Of a stretch of DNA of 64,000 nt, positions 8,436 to 15,595 are shown one piece after another. The notes below the pieces were generated by a model that saw only the letters and a list, made by a program, of their open reading frames with translations, ran no database searches and was not told where the DNA came from. This DNA comes from Saprospirales bacterium (GTDB lineage Bacteria; Bacteroidota; Bacteroidia; Chitinophagales; Saprospiraceae). The translations under genes were made by a program, and so were the position numbers. Numbering within the stretch: position 1 is the first letter of the stretch; each line of letters begins with the position of its first letter. The stretch covers positions 1 to 64,000 of the forward strand of contig JADJBL010000011.1 of NCBI GenBank assembly GCA_016703765.1, written 5' to 3'.

Positions 8436-9341
8436 ATGGCAAAATGCCTCTTTACCGCCTTTTTGGGCCTTATGCTAGGCCTTACCCTGCATGCGCAGGA
8501 GCTGGAAGTGACCGTCAAGGTCAATACCCCCACCATCCAGATGGCCGACCCCCGGGTTTTTCAGGACCTTCAGGCCGCTATCCAGGGGTTTATGAACAAC
8601 CAGAAATGGACCAATGAGACCTACCAGCCCGAAGAGCGGATCAAGGTGACCCTGTTGCTCAACATCACCCAGGAATTTTCTGCCAGCAGCTTCGGGGGCG
8701 ACCTCAACATCCAGGCGGTGCGGCCGGTGTACGGAAGCACCTACGAAACCCCGCTCATCTCGCACCTCGACAAGGATGTCACCTTTACCTACGAACAATT
8801 CCAACCGCTCGAATTCAGCGAGAATAACTTCAACGACAACATCTCCTCCATCCTTTCCTTTTACGCCTACGTCATTCTCGGGCTGGATTACGATTCGTTT
8901 TCGCCTTTGGGCGGGGAGCCCTATTTCCAGATCGCGCAGGATGTGCTGAACGCCGTTCCGCAGGCCGTCACGGCCAACAACAAGGGCTGGCGCTCCATCG
9001 ACGGCAACCGCAACCGGTACTGGATCGTCGAAAACCTCCTTTCGCCCAGGGTGCGCAACCTCCGGCAGGCATATTACGATTACCACCGGCAGGCGCTGGA
9101 CCTCATGTCCTCGGATGTCGTGAGCGGCAGGGCCCTTATGCTGGAGGCGATCGAGGCCGTAGCTCAGGTGAACCAGACCTACCCCAACGCCATGGCCGTC
9201 CAGATGTTTACCAACGCGAAATCCAACGAGATCGTCGAGATCTATAAGCAAGGCACCCCGACCGAAAAGAACCGCATCGTACAGTCGATGACGCGCATCG
9301 ACGGCTCAAACGCCTCCAAATACCGGGCCATCCGTGAATAG
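8436..9341 (+). CDS. DUF4835 family protein, PorD-like T9SS component
   Basis: The 301-residue secreted protein (signal peptide ending LHAQ, residue 21) matches the DUF4835 family: ELEVTVKVNTPTIQ at the mature N-terminus, ERIKVTLLLNITQ, LSFYAYVILGLDYDSFSPLGG and the NAKSNEIVEIYKQG region near the end. This family has been linked to type IX secretion under the name PorD, and its gene often follows coaBC, as here. The window has at least three T9SS cargo genes, consistent with an active system. The functional link comes from family knowledge, not from this sequence. Confidence 0.82.
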   Translation: MAKCLFTAFLGLMLGLTLHAQELEVTVKVNTPTIQMADPRVFQDLQAAIQGFMNNQKWTNETYQPEERIKVTLLLNITQEFSASSFGGDLNIQAVRPVYGSTYETPLISHLDKDVTFTYEQFQPLEFSENNFNDNISSILSFYAYVILGLDYDSFSPLGGEPYFQIAQDVLNAVPQAVTANNKGWRSIDGNRNRYWIVENLLSPRVRNLRQAYYDYHRQALDLMSSDVVSGRALMLEAIEAVAQVNQTYPNAMAVQMFTNAKSNEIVEIYKQGTPTEKNRIVQSMTRIDGSNASKYRAIRE

Positions 9342-9348
9342 CATTTCC

Positions 9349-10938
9349 ATGAAAAAAAGAAGCCGGTACCTCCTGCTCCCGCTCCTCTTCGCGGCGCTGC
9401 ATCTCCACGCCCAGGAACCGGAGCAGCCGGCCTTGAAATGGGGCCCCTCCTTTCGCTCGCCCTCCAATTCCACCCTTGAGAAAGTGGTAGGCTTTACTCC
9501 CGCCGAGATTTATTTCCTTCGGGTGAAAAACCCCTCGGCTTTTGCCAATCGCGACAAGATCTACATGGAGCGCTTTACCCGGGAGGGGAAGCTCCAGCAT
9601 TCGGAAGAGATCGTCTTGTCGCTGGAAAAAAAGGACCTGACGCTGGAGGATGTGCTCTTCCTGAAAAACCGTCTTTACCTGCTTACCTCATACGCCAATC
9701 AGTCGCACGAAAAAAACTACCTCTTCCTGCAAAACCTCAGCGAGCGGCAAATGCGGCCGACCGGTTCGGCGAAAAAGATCGCGGAGGGCCCCCTGGCAAA
9801 AAACAGGTATGGCCGCGCCTTCGATATTCAGTTGTCGGCCGATAGCTCCAAAGTGCTGGTCTATAACCAGGTCCCCTCCGCTCCCAAAGAGCCGGAGCGT
9901 TTTTCCCTGCATGTATTCGACGAGCAGATGGAGCTGATTTGGGAGCGCGATGTCATGCTGCCTTATCCCGACGAGCAAATGGCCATCCGGGAGTATCGGG
10001 TGGACGACGAGGGCAGGGTCTATTTGCTCGGGGCGGTCTACGATCAAAACCTCCGCTCGCGCCGGCTTCCCACCCATTACCTGGTGCTGGAGTATCGCCC
10101 GGGCGACCTGGCGCCGGTGGAGTGGAAGATCAGTCTCGACGAAAATTTCATCAGCGACCTTACCTTTCGCATCGCCAAATCGGGAGACCTGATCTGCAGC
10201 GGTTTTTATTCCGAAAAAGACGCGGAAAGCGCCAAGGGGATTTGCTATTTCCGGCTGGACGCGGCGACCCGCCGGGTGCTTACCCAGACCTGGCAGCCCT
10301 TTGACTTCGAATTCCGGACCGAAGACCTCAGCAACCGCGGCAGGCAAAGGGCCCTCGATGCAGAGCAGGCAGGGAACCAACGCCAAAGCGCCGAACTCCT
10401 CCGCTACAACCTCGACGAGCTGGTGCTTCGCACCGACGGCGGCGCCTTGCTGGTAGCCGAGCAGTATTACGTCCACGAAAGCTACCAGCGGTTTTGGGAC
10501 GGCACCATGCAGGTGTCTTACTTTTATCACTACAACGATCTGATCGTAGTCAATATCCAGCCCTCGGGCGCCATCGAATGGACGGTGCGGATACCCAAAG
10601 AACAGGTGAGTATCGACGACGGGGGTTATTTTTCCTCCTACGCCATGGCCACCGTTCGCGACCGCCTGTATTTTTTGTACAACGACAACAGCCGCAACTT
10701 CGACCCGGAGGCCCGGCCCGGCCGCACCCGCGCTTTTAGCGGTTCGCAAGCCGTGATCGCGCTGGCGGAGGTCCGGAAAGACGGCTCGCTCTCTACCGTA
10801 CCTCTTTATCTTCAGCAAGGCGCTTCCATCATGGCCCGGCCCAGGATCGCCAGGCAAATCGGGGGGCGGACGCTCTTGTTGCCGGGCGAATGGGGCCGCA
10901 ACATCAGGCTGGGCTACGTGAGCTTTCCGTCGCAGTAA
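9349..10938 (+). CDS. Secreted protein of unknown function
   Basis: The start at ATG 9349 places MKKRSRYLLLPLLFAALHLHAQ as a signal peptide; an earlier ATG at 9334 would overlap the preceding stop. The 529-residue product has repeated strand-like segments (KVLVYNQVPS, RVYLLGAVYDQN, GDLICSGFYSEKDAES, DRLYFLYNDNSRNFD) that look like a beta-propeller, but I recognise no family. It has no lipobox and no T9SS domain. It follows the DUF4835 gene with an 8-bp gap, so both may be expressed together. In other Bacteroidota recN often occupies this place. Confidence 0.75.
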   Translation: MKKRSRYLLLPLLFAALHLHAQEPEQPALKWGPSFRSPSNSTLEKVVGFTPAEIYFLRVKNPSAFANRDKIYMERFTREGKLQHSEEIVLSLEKKDLTLEDVLFLKNRLYLLTSYANQSHEKNYLFLQNLSERQMRPTGSAKKIAEGPLAKNRYGRAFDIQLSADSSKVLVYNQVPSAPKEPERFSLHVFDEQMELIWERDVMLPYPDEQMAIREYRVDDEGRVYLLGAVYDQNLRSRRLPTHYLVLEYRPGDLAPVEWKISLDENFISDLTFRIAKSGDLICSGFYSEKDAESAKGICYFRLDAATRRVLTQTWQPFDFEFRTEDLSNRGRQRALDAEQAGNQRQSAELLRYNLDELVLRTDGGALLVAEQYYVHESYQRFWDGTMQVSYFYHYNDLIVVNIQPSGAIEWTVRIPKEQVSIDDGGYFSSYAMATVRDRLYFLYNDNSRNFDPEARPGRTRAFSGSQAVIALAEVRKDGSLSTVPLYLQQGASIMARPRIARQIGGRTLLLPGEWGRNIRLGYVSFPSQ

Positions 10939-10954
10939 TTCCCATCGAATTAGC

Positions 10955-10962
10955 TATCTTTG
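10955..10962 (+). promoter_or_regulatory. Candidate -7 promoter box before mlaE
   Basis: TATCTTTG matches TAnnTTTG, 17 bp after the preceding stop codon and 38 bp before the mlaE ATG. No convincing -33 box is seen. Confidence 0.45.
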
Positions 10963-11000
10963 CAGGGCTTCCGGCTAGAAAAGCCAAAGAACGGATAACT

Positions 11001-11744
11001 ATGAAATTCAATTTCTTCTACCACTTCGGCAGGTATGTCTATATGATGGCTCAGGCGCTTGCCCGGCCTGAGAAGTTTTCCATGTACTGGAAAGAGACGA
11101 TCCGCCAGATGGAGGCCATCAGCGTGGGGTCGGTGATCATCGTGGTGCTGATCTCGATCTTCATCGGGGCGGTGTCCGCACTTCAGTTCTGCTACCAGCT
11201 CGACGGCCAGCTCATTCCCATGTATTACGTGGGGTATATCGTGCGCGACCTGGCGATCATCGAGTCTGCGCCCACTATCACCTGCCTGGTGCTTGCGGGG
11301 AAGGTGGGGTCGAACATCGCCGCGGAAATAGGCGGGATGCGCCAAAAAGAGCATATTGACGCCATGGAGATCATGGGCGTCAATACGGCCGCTTACCTGG
11401 TGACCCCCAAGGTCATCGCCGCCATCTTTGTTATCCCCCTGCTCGTGACTATCGCCGCTTTCGTGGGCATCATCGGGGGGTATCTGGCCTCCGTGCCTGC
11501 GGGATACCTCACGGATATGGAGTATATGCGGGGCCTGAGGGCCTACTTCGAGCCCTACAACGTGTTCATCATGTATGTCAAATCGGTGGTCTTCGCTTTC
11601 ATGATCACCTCCATTTCGGCCTTTTTCGGCTATTATGTGACGGGGGGCAGCATTGAACTGGGGAAAGCCAGTACGAATGCCGTCGTGATCGGCAACATTT
11701 TTATCCTGGCGGGCGATTATTTCATAGCGCTGATACTGACGTAA
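11001..11744 (+). CDS. mlaE: MlaE family ABC transporter permease
   Basis: The 247-residue integral membrane protein has five to six transmembrane segments and the MlaE signature (VGSNIAAEIGGMRQKEHIDAMEIMGVN). MlaE with MlaF moves phospholipids between inner and outer membranes to keep outer-membrane lipid asymmetry. ATG 11001 was chosen because the longer frame upstream overlaps the previous gene and lies before the promoter box. mlaF follows after a 154-bp gap containing two hairpins. The substrate-binding MlaD protein is not in the window. Confidence 0.9.
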   Translation: MKFNFFYHFGRYVYMMAQALARPEKFSMYWKETIRQMEAISVGSVIIVVLISIFIGAVSALQFCYQLDGQLIPMYYVGYIVRDLAIIESAPTITCLVLAGKVGSNIAAEIGGMRQKEHIDAMEIMGVNTAAYLVTPKVIAAIFVIPLLVTIAAFVGIIGGYLASVPAGYLTDMEYMRGLRAYFEPYNVFIMYVKSVVFAFMITSISAFFGYYVTGGSIELGKASTNAVVIGNIFILAGDYFIALILT

Positions 11745-11772
11745 GGTTTAAATAAAATTCATGAAGCAGGGA

Positions 11773-11845
11773 TGGGCGGGCTGCGCCCGCCCATTAGTGT
11801 TTCAAAAGAGATTCTGCGGCCTGCGGCCGCAGAATCTCTTTTGAA
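11773..11845. terminator. Two tandem hairpins between mlaE and mlaF
   Basis: The first stem is TGGGCGGGC/GCCCGCCCA (11773-11793). The second is a perfect 20-bp inverted repeat (11801-11820 with 11826-11845) around a CTGCG loop, rich in A/T at its base. Either could attenuate read-through from the permease gene into the ATPase gene; neither has a strong downstream T-run on the plus strand. Confidence 0.65.
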
Positions 11846-11898
11846 AATCATTTAAGAAACTTTGTTTACAAAGTATCTATTTCTAAAAGCTCGTTTCG

Positions 11899-12684
11899 AT
11901 GATCCGCATAGAGAATATAAATAAATCTTTTGACGGGGTAGAGGTCCTAAGCGGCATCAACCACGAATTCAGTCCCGGCAAGACGAACCTGGTCATCGGG
12001 CGAAGCGGCTCGGGGAAAACGGTCTTGCTCAAGATCCTCGTGGGTCTGATGCAGCCATCGGAAGGAAAGGTTTGGTACGAGAAGATCGATTTTTCGACCC
12101 TCGATAAAAAGGAGGTCCGCGCGCTGCGGATGGAGGTGGGGATGTTGTTTCAGGGTTCGGCTCTTTTCGACTCCCTGACGGTGGAACAAAACATTCGTTT
12201 TCCGCTGGATATGTTCACCAACTGGACCACAAAGGAGAAACTCGACCGGGTAAATTATTGCCTGGAAAGGGTAAACCTGACGGGGGTGAACAAGAAATAC
12301 CCTTCGGAAACCAGCGGGGGGATGCAAAAACGCGTCGGCATTGCCCGGGCTATCGTCCTGAACCCCAAGTACCTCTTTTGCGACGAGCCCAACTCCGGCC
12401 TCGACCCGAAGACGGCCCTGCTGATCGACGAGTTGATCCAGGACATTACCTACGAAAACCAGATCACCACCATCGTCAATACCCACGACATGAACTCGGT
12501 TATGGAGATCGGCGACAACGTCATGCTGCTCTCCGGCGGTAAAGTAGCCTGGACCGGCACCAAAGAGGACGTCATCGCCAGCGACAACGCCGTGCTTCAG
12601 GATTTTATCTTCGCTTCTCCTTTCCTCAAGCGGCTTCGCGTCGCCGCTTTGGAGCAACAGCAAAATCCCCAGCAGCAGAAGTAA
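11899..12684 (+). CDS. mlaF: MlaF family ABC transporter ATP-binding protein
   Basis: The 261-residue cytoplasmic ATPase shows Walker A GRSGSGKT (residues 34-41), the Q-loop MLFQGSALFDSL, the signature TSGGMQKR, Walker B YLFCDEP and the switch histidine in NTHDM. It would power the MlaE permease in phospholipid trafficking across the cell envelope. Family length is about 250-265. The C-terminus is a glutamine-rich tail (EQQQNPQQQK). It is convergent with the glucosaminidase gene. Confidence 0.92.
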   Translation: MIRIENINKSFDGVEVLSGINHEFSPGKTNLVIGRSGSGKTVLLKILVGLMQPSEGKVWYEKIDFSTLDKKEVRALRMEVGMLFQGSALFDSLTVEQNIRFPLDMFTNWTTKEKLDRVNYCLERVNLTGVNKKYPSETSGGMQKRVGIARAIVLNPKYLFCDEPNSGLDPKTALLIDELIQDITYENQITTIVNTHDMNSVMEIGDNVMLLSGGKVAWTGTKEDVIASDNAVLQDFIFASPFLKRLRVAALEQQQNPQQQK

Positions 12685-12746
12685 AAAAGGCCGCCTTCCG
12701 AAACCGGAAAGCAGCCTGCCCAGAACATACGTAATGCCTTCTGTTA

Positions 12747-12792
12747 GTTTATGAGGTTGATAAAGTTTATGAAGTTTATCAACCTCATAAAC
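12747..12792. repeat. Tandem-unit hairpin B (9-nt units)
   Basis: The units GTTTATGAG, GTTGATAAA and GTTTATGAA are mirrored by TTTATCAACCTCATAAAC, giving a near-perfect stem. It lies between the convergent mlaF and glucosaminidase genes, 15 bp from the latter's stop codon. Confidence 0.8.
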
Positions 12793-12807
12793 CACATAAA
12801 TTCTCCT

Positions 12808-13677
12808 TTATCGGTCCAGCGTTTGTAAATCGTAGCGTTCGATGTATTCGAGGAGTTTTTCGGTGTATCGGGGGTCGGTGGCGTAGCCCAATTCTTTCAG
12901 GCCGCGGGCCCAGTCCTTGTAATCGGTTCCGTTTTCCAGCAGTTTCTTGTATTTCCCTTTCACGATCAGATAGCTATGGGAGCGCCAGCTTTCCCAGGCG
13001 CTGACGTAGGTGCGGAAGAAGTCCTTGTGGTGGTCGTCGGAGAAATTGGCGCAATGTCCTTTTTTGCAGGATTTGGAGAAGCATTTGATCCCGAAATGGT
13101 TGTTGTTTTTGGTGGCCAGCCTGCTGGTCCCGGCCTGGCTTTCGATGAGGGCCTGGGCCATTTTGACGCTGGCGGGGATGCCGAATTTCTCCATTTCGGT
13201 CTTGGCCACTTCCTGAAAGCGGCGTATGTAGGACTTGTTGCGGCGGTCTTCGTCGCTGTCGCCGGCGGCGTCGGCGAAGGGGTCGCGGGGCCCGAGCAGT
13301 CCCCAGCCGAATCCCTTTTCGTGCGCCGCGCCGGCAGACTGGGAAACCAGCATGCCGGGTCCTTCCAGAGAGGCTTCCCCCGGAATAGCGGAGGATTCCA
13401 TGCCTGGCTTTTTGAGGTTGATCTGAAATTGCATATCCCGTTTTAAGGCCATCCACACGAGCAAAGCGGCGACGGCGATCTTGAACCAGGGCAGACTTCT
13501 CCCGCCCGGCAAAAGCCGCAAAAACTGGTAGTGGAGCGCCACGAGCAGGCGTTTCAACCCGAACAGCAGCTTTTCGAGCAGCACCGCGAGCGACAGATCT
13601 GCATGATCGGCGCCGGAGCGCTTGGAGCGCATTCCCCTGGAGGAAGCGGGAGCGGGAGTGTAACGGGAAGATTTCAT
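12808..13677 (-). CDS. Glucosaminidase-domain peptidoglycan hydrolase
   Basis: The 289-residue protein has a basic N-terminus, a hydrophobic segment around residues 64-78 (LPWFKIAVAALLVWMAL) that would anchor it in the inner membrane, a linker, and a C-terminal glucosaminidase domain (about 145-285). Domain landmarks are IPASVKMAQALIESQAGTS, with a candidate catalytic glutamate, NNNHFGIKC, FRTYVSAWESW and LKELGYATDPRYTEKL. Such enzymes cut the glycan backbone of peptidoglycan during growth or division. It is transcribed away from the S24 regulator gene. Confidence 0.85.
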   Translation of the reverse strand: MKSSRYTPAPASSRGMRSKRSGADHADLSLAVLLEKLLFGLKRLLVALHYQFLRLLPGGRSLPWFKIAVAALLVWMALKRDMQFQINLKKPGMESSAIPGEASLEGPGMLVSQSAGAAHEKGFGWGLLGPRDPFADAAGDSDEDRRNKSYIRRFQEVAKTEMEKFGIPASVKMAQALIESQAGTSRLATKNNNHFGIKCFSKSCKKGHCANFSDDHHKDFFRTYVSAWESWRSHSYLIVKGKYKKLLENGTDYKDWARGLKELGYATDPRYTEKLLEYIERYDLQTLDR

Positions 13678-13803
13678 TTTTTTTGCCTTAAAAACGATTT
13701 GTATGTAAAATAGCTGTACATTGATCTAAATTGTTTCAAGTGCAACAAAAATAAAACAAAAAGTTTTTTCTGCAAATATTTTTCAAACATTTTTGTTTAA
13801 AAA

Positions 13804-14523
13804 ATGAACAACTTTTCCGAAAACATTGTAAACCAGCGATTTAAAGCTGTGTTTGAAGAATTGGAGGCCAGGCGCCTGATCAAGGGGAAATCCGATATCG
13901 CAAAACGCCTCGGCACATACAACCACGTGGTCAACAGCATCCTCAAAGGGCAGCGCAACGTCACCGTCGACCAGCTCTGGAAGCTGTTCGAAACCTATGA
14001 AGTCAACGCCAACTACCTCTTTGGCCAAAGCGAGGATATCTTCCTCCCTACCGCCAAGATCCTCGATCTGCTACCCACCCGCTCCCTCCAGGAGCGCCAT
14101 TTTCCCGGAAGGCAAAATATCTCCATGGTGCCCGGCAGGGCCATGGCCGGCTATGCCATGGAGTATCAGGACAAGGACTTTTTAGGGGGATTCCAGAAAT
14201 TCTCCATCCCCGGACTGGAAGGCGAACTGGTCGCCTTCGAGATCAGCGGCGACAGCATGATGCCCACCGTCACCAACGGGGATATCGTGGTCTGCGAACC
14301 CCTCGAAAGGGGCGAACCCCTCCGCGACAACCAGGTCTATGTCATCGTCACCGACGTGGTGGTCGCCAAAAGGATCCAGCAGGTCAAGGAGGGAGACCGG
14401 ATACCCCAGCTCCTGCTCATCTCCGACAATAGTACCGTCTATAAGCCTTATGAAGTGGATCTGGAAGAGATCCGCCAGATTCTCAAAGTGAAATGCCGCC
14501 TCACCTCCTACGCAATCGGCTGA
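13804..14523 (+). CDS. LexA-like transcriptional regulator with S24 peptidase domain
   Basis: The 239-residue protein has an N-terminal helix-turn-helix (residues 5-75: FKAVFEELEAR, KSDIAKRLGTYNHVVNSILKGQRNVTVDQLWKLFETYEVN). Its C-terminal S24 domain (115-238) keeps the catalytic Ser in GDSMMPT and Lys in VVAKRI. This is the LexA/CI arrangement, in which self-cleavage after a stress signal relieves repression. No cleavage site pair (AG/CG) is obvious, though RAMAGYAM near residue 118 contains a candidate Ala-Gly. It has no neighbouring phage genes. The AT-rich divergent gap to the glucosaminidase gene probably holds both promoters. Confidence 0.85.
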   Translation: MNNFSENIVNQRFKAVFEELEARRLIKGKSDIAKRLGTYNHVVNSILKGQRNVTVDQLWKLFETYEVNANYLFGQSEDIFLPTAKILDLLPTRSLQERHFPGRQNISMVPGRAMAGYAMEYQDKDFLGGFQKFSIPGLEGELVAFEISGDSMMPTVTNGDIVVCEPLERGEPLRDNQVYVIVTDVVVAKRIQQVKEGDRIPQLLLISDNSTVYKPYEVDLEEIRQILKVKCRLTSYAIG

Positions 14524-14611
14524 TTCGGGCATTTTTTTTGCGCGTAGCAATTATTGGGTACTTGCATTATCTTTAGCCTTCCAAACCCCCAGACATACGA
14601 CCAACCGCATC

Positions 14612-15568
14612 ATGAAGGTTACAGAGCATTTTGAAAAGGCCAAAGGCCAGACCCTTATTTCATTCGAGGTGTTGCCCCCGCTCAAGGGAGGAAGCATGCA
14701 AACCATTTTCGACACCCTCGACCCGCTCCTGGAATTCAAACCTCCGTTCATCGATGTGACCTACCACCGGGAGGAGTTTGTGTATAAAATGCGGGACAGC
14801 GGCTACTACGAAAAGATCGCCATCCGCAAGCGCCCCGGCACGGTGGGCATTTGCACCTCCATCATGCATTACTACGGCATAGACTCGGTGCCCCACCTCA
14901 TCTGCGGCGGCTTTACCAAAGAGGAAACCGAAAATGCATTGATCGACCTCAACTTCCTGAACGTCAACAACGTACTGGTGCTGCGGGGCGATGCACGCCG
15001 CTTCGACGACAAGTTTACCCCCGAACCCGGAGGCCACGAATACGCGGTGGACCTCGTCAAGCAGGTGGTGGAAATGAACAAGGGAAAATACCTGGAATCC
15101 AATATCGAGAACGGCCAGAAAACCGACTTCTGTATCGGCATCGCCGGGTATCCCGAAAAACATTTCGAAGCGCCCAACCTCGAATCCGACCTCTTTTACA
15201 CCAAACAAAAAGTCGATGCCGGGGCCCACTATATCGTCACCCAGATGTTTTTCGACAACTCCAAGTTCTTCACCTACTCCGACAAATGCCGCGAAATGGG
15301 CATCCAGGTGCCTATCGTGCCCGGACTGAAGCCCCTGACCAAAAAATACCAGTTCAACTCCATTCCCAGAAACTTTCACATCGGCATTCCGGAAGAACTG
15401 ACCCGCGAAGTGGAAAAAACGACCAAATCCGAAGCCCTCCGCGAAATCGGGATCGAATGGTGCATCGCCCAATCGAAAGAACTCAAAGCCAGAGGCGTGC
15501 CCTGCCTGCATTATTACACGATGGGAGATACCGAAACGATCCGGCGCATCGTCGCGGCCGTTTTTTGA
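14612..15568 (+). CDS. metF: Methylenetetrahydrofolate reductase
   Basis: The 318-residue flavoenzyme reduces 5,10-methylene- to 5-methyltetrahydrofolate, supplying methionine synthesis. Motifs include SFEVLPPLKGGS with the catalytic glutamate near the N-terminus, the PFIDVTYHREE segment, LNVNNVLVLRGDA, CIGIAGYPEKHFEAPN, and YIVTQMFFDNSKFF near residue 210. Length matches the bacterial family. A TATCTTTA element at 14568-14575 may be its -7 box. No other methionine genes are adjacent. Confidence 0.95.
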   Translation: MKVTEHFEKAKGQTLISFEVLPPLKGGSMQTIFDTLDPLLEFKPPFIDVTYHREEFVYKMRDSGYYEKIAIRKRPGTVGICTSIMHYYGIDSVPHLICGGFTKEETENALIDLNFLNVNNVLVLRGDARRFDDKFTPEPGGHEYAVDLVKQVVEMNKGKYLESNIENGQKTDFCIGIAGYPEKHFEAPNLESDLFYTKQKVDAGAHYIVTQMFFDNSKFFTYSDKCREMGIQVPIVPGLKPLTKKYQFNSIPRNFHIGIPEELTREVEKTTKSEALREIGIEWCIAQSKELKARGVPCLHYYTMGDTETIRRIVAAVF

Positions 15569-15595
15569 TCCGCGGTGTCTCTAAAAACTTCCGCC

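Noticed and set aside
13804..14523. Prophage remnant suggested by the CI/LexA-like regulator
   Set aside because: No integrase, attachment site, structural or lysis genes nearby, and flanking genes are housekeeping.
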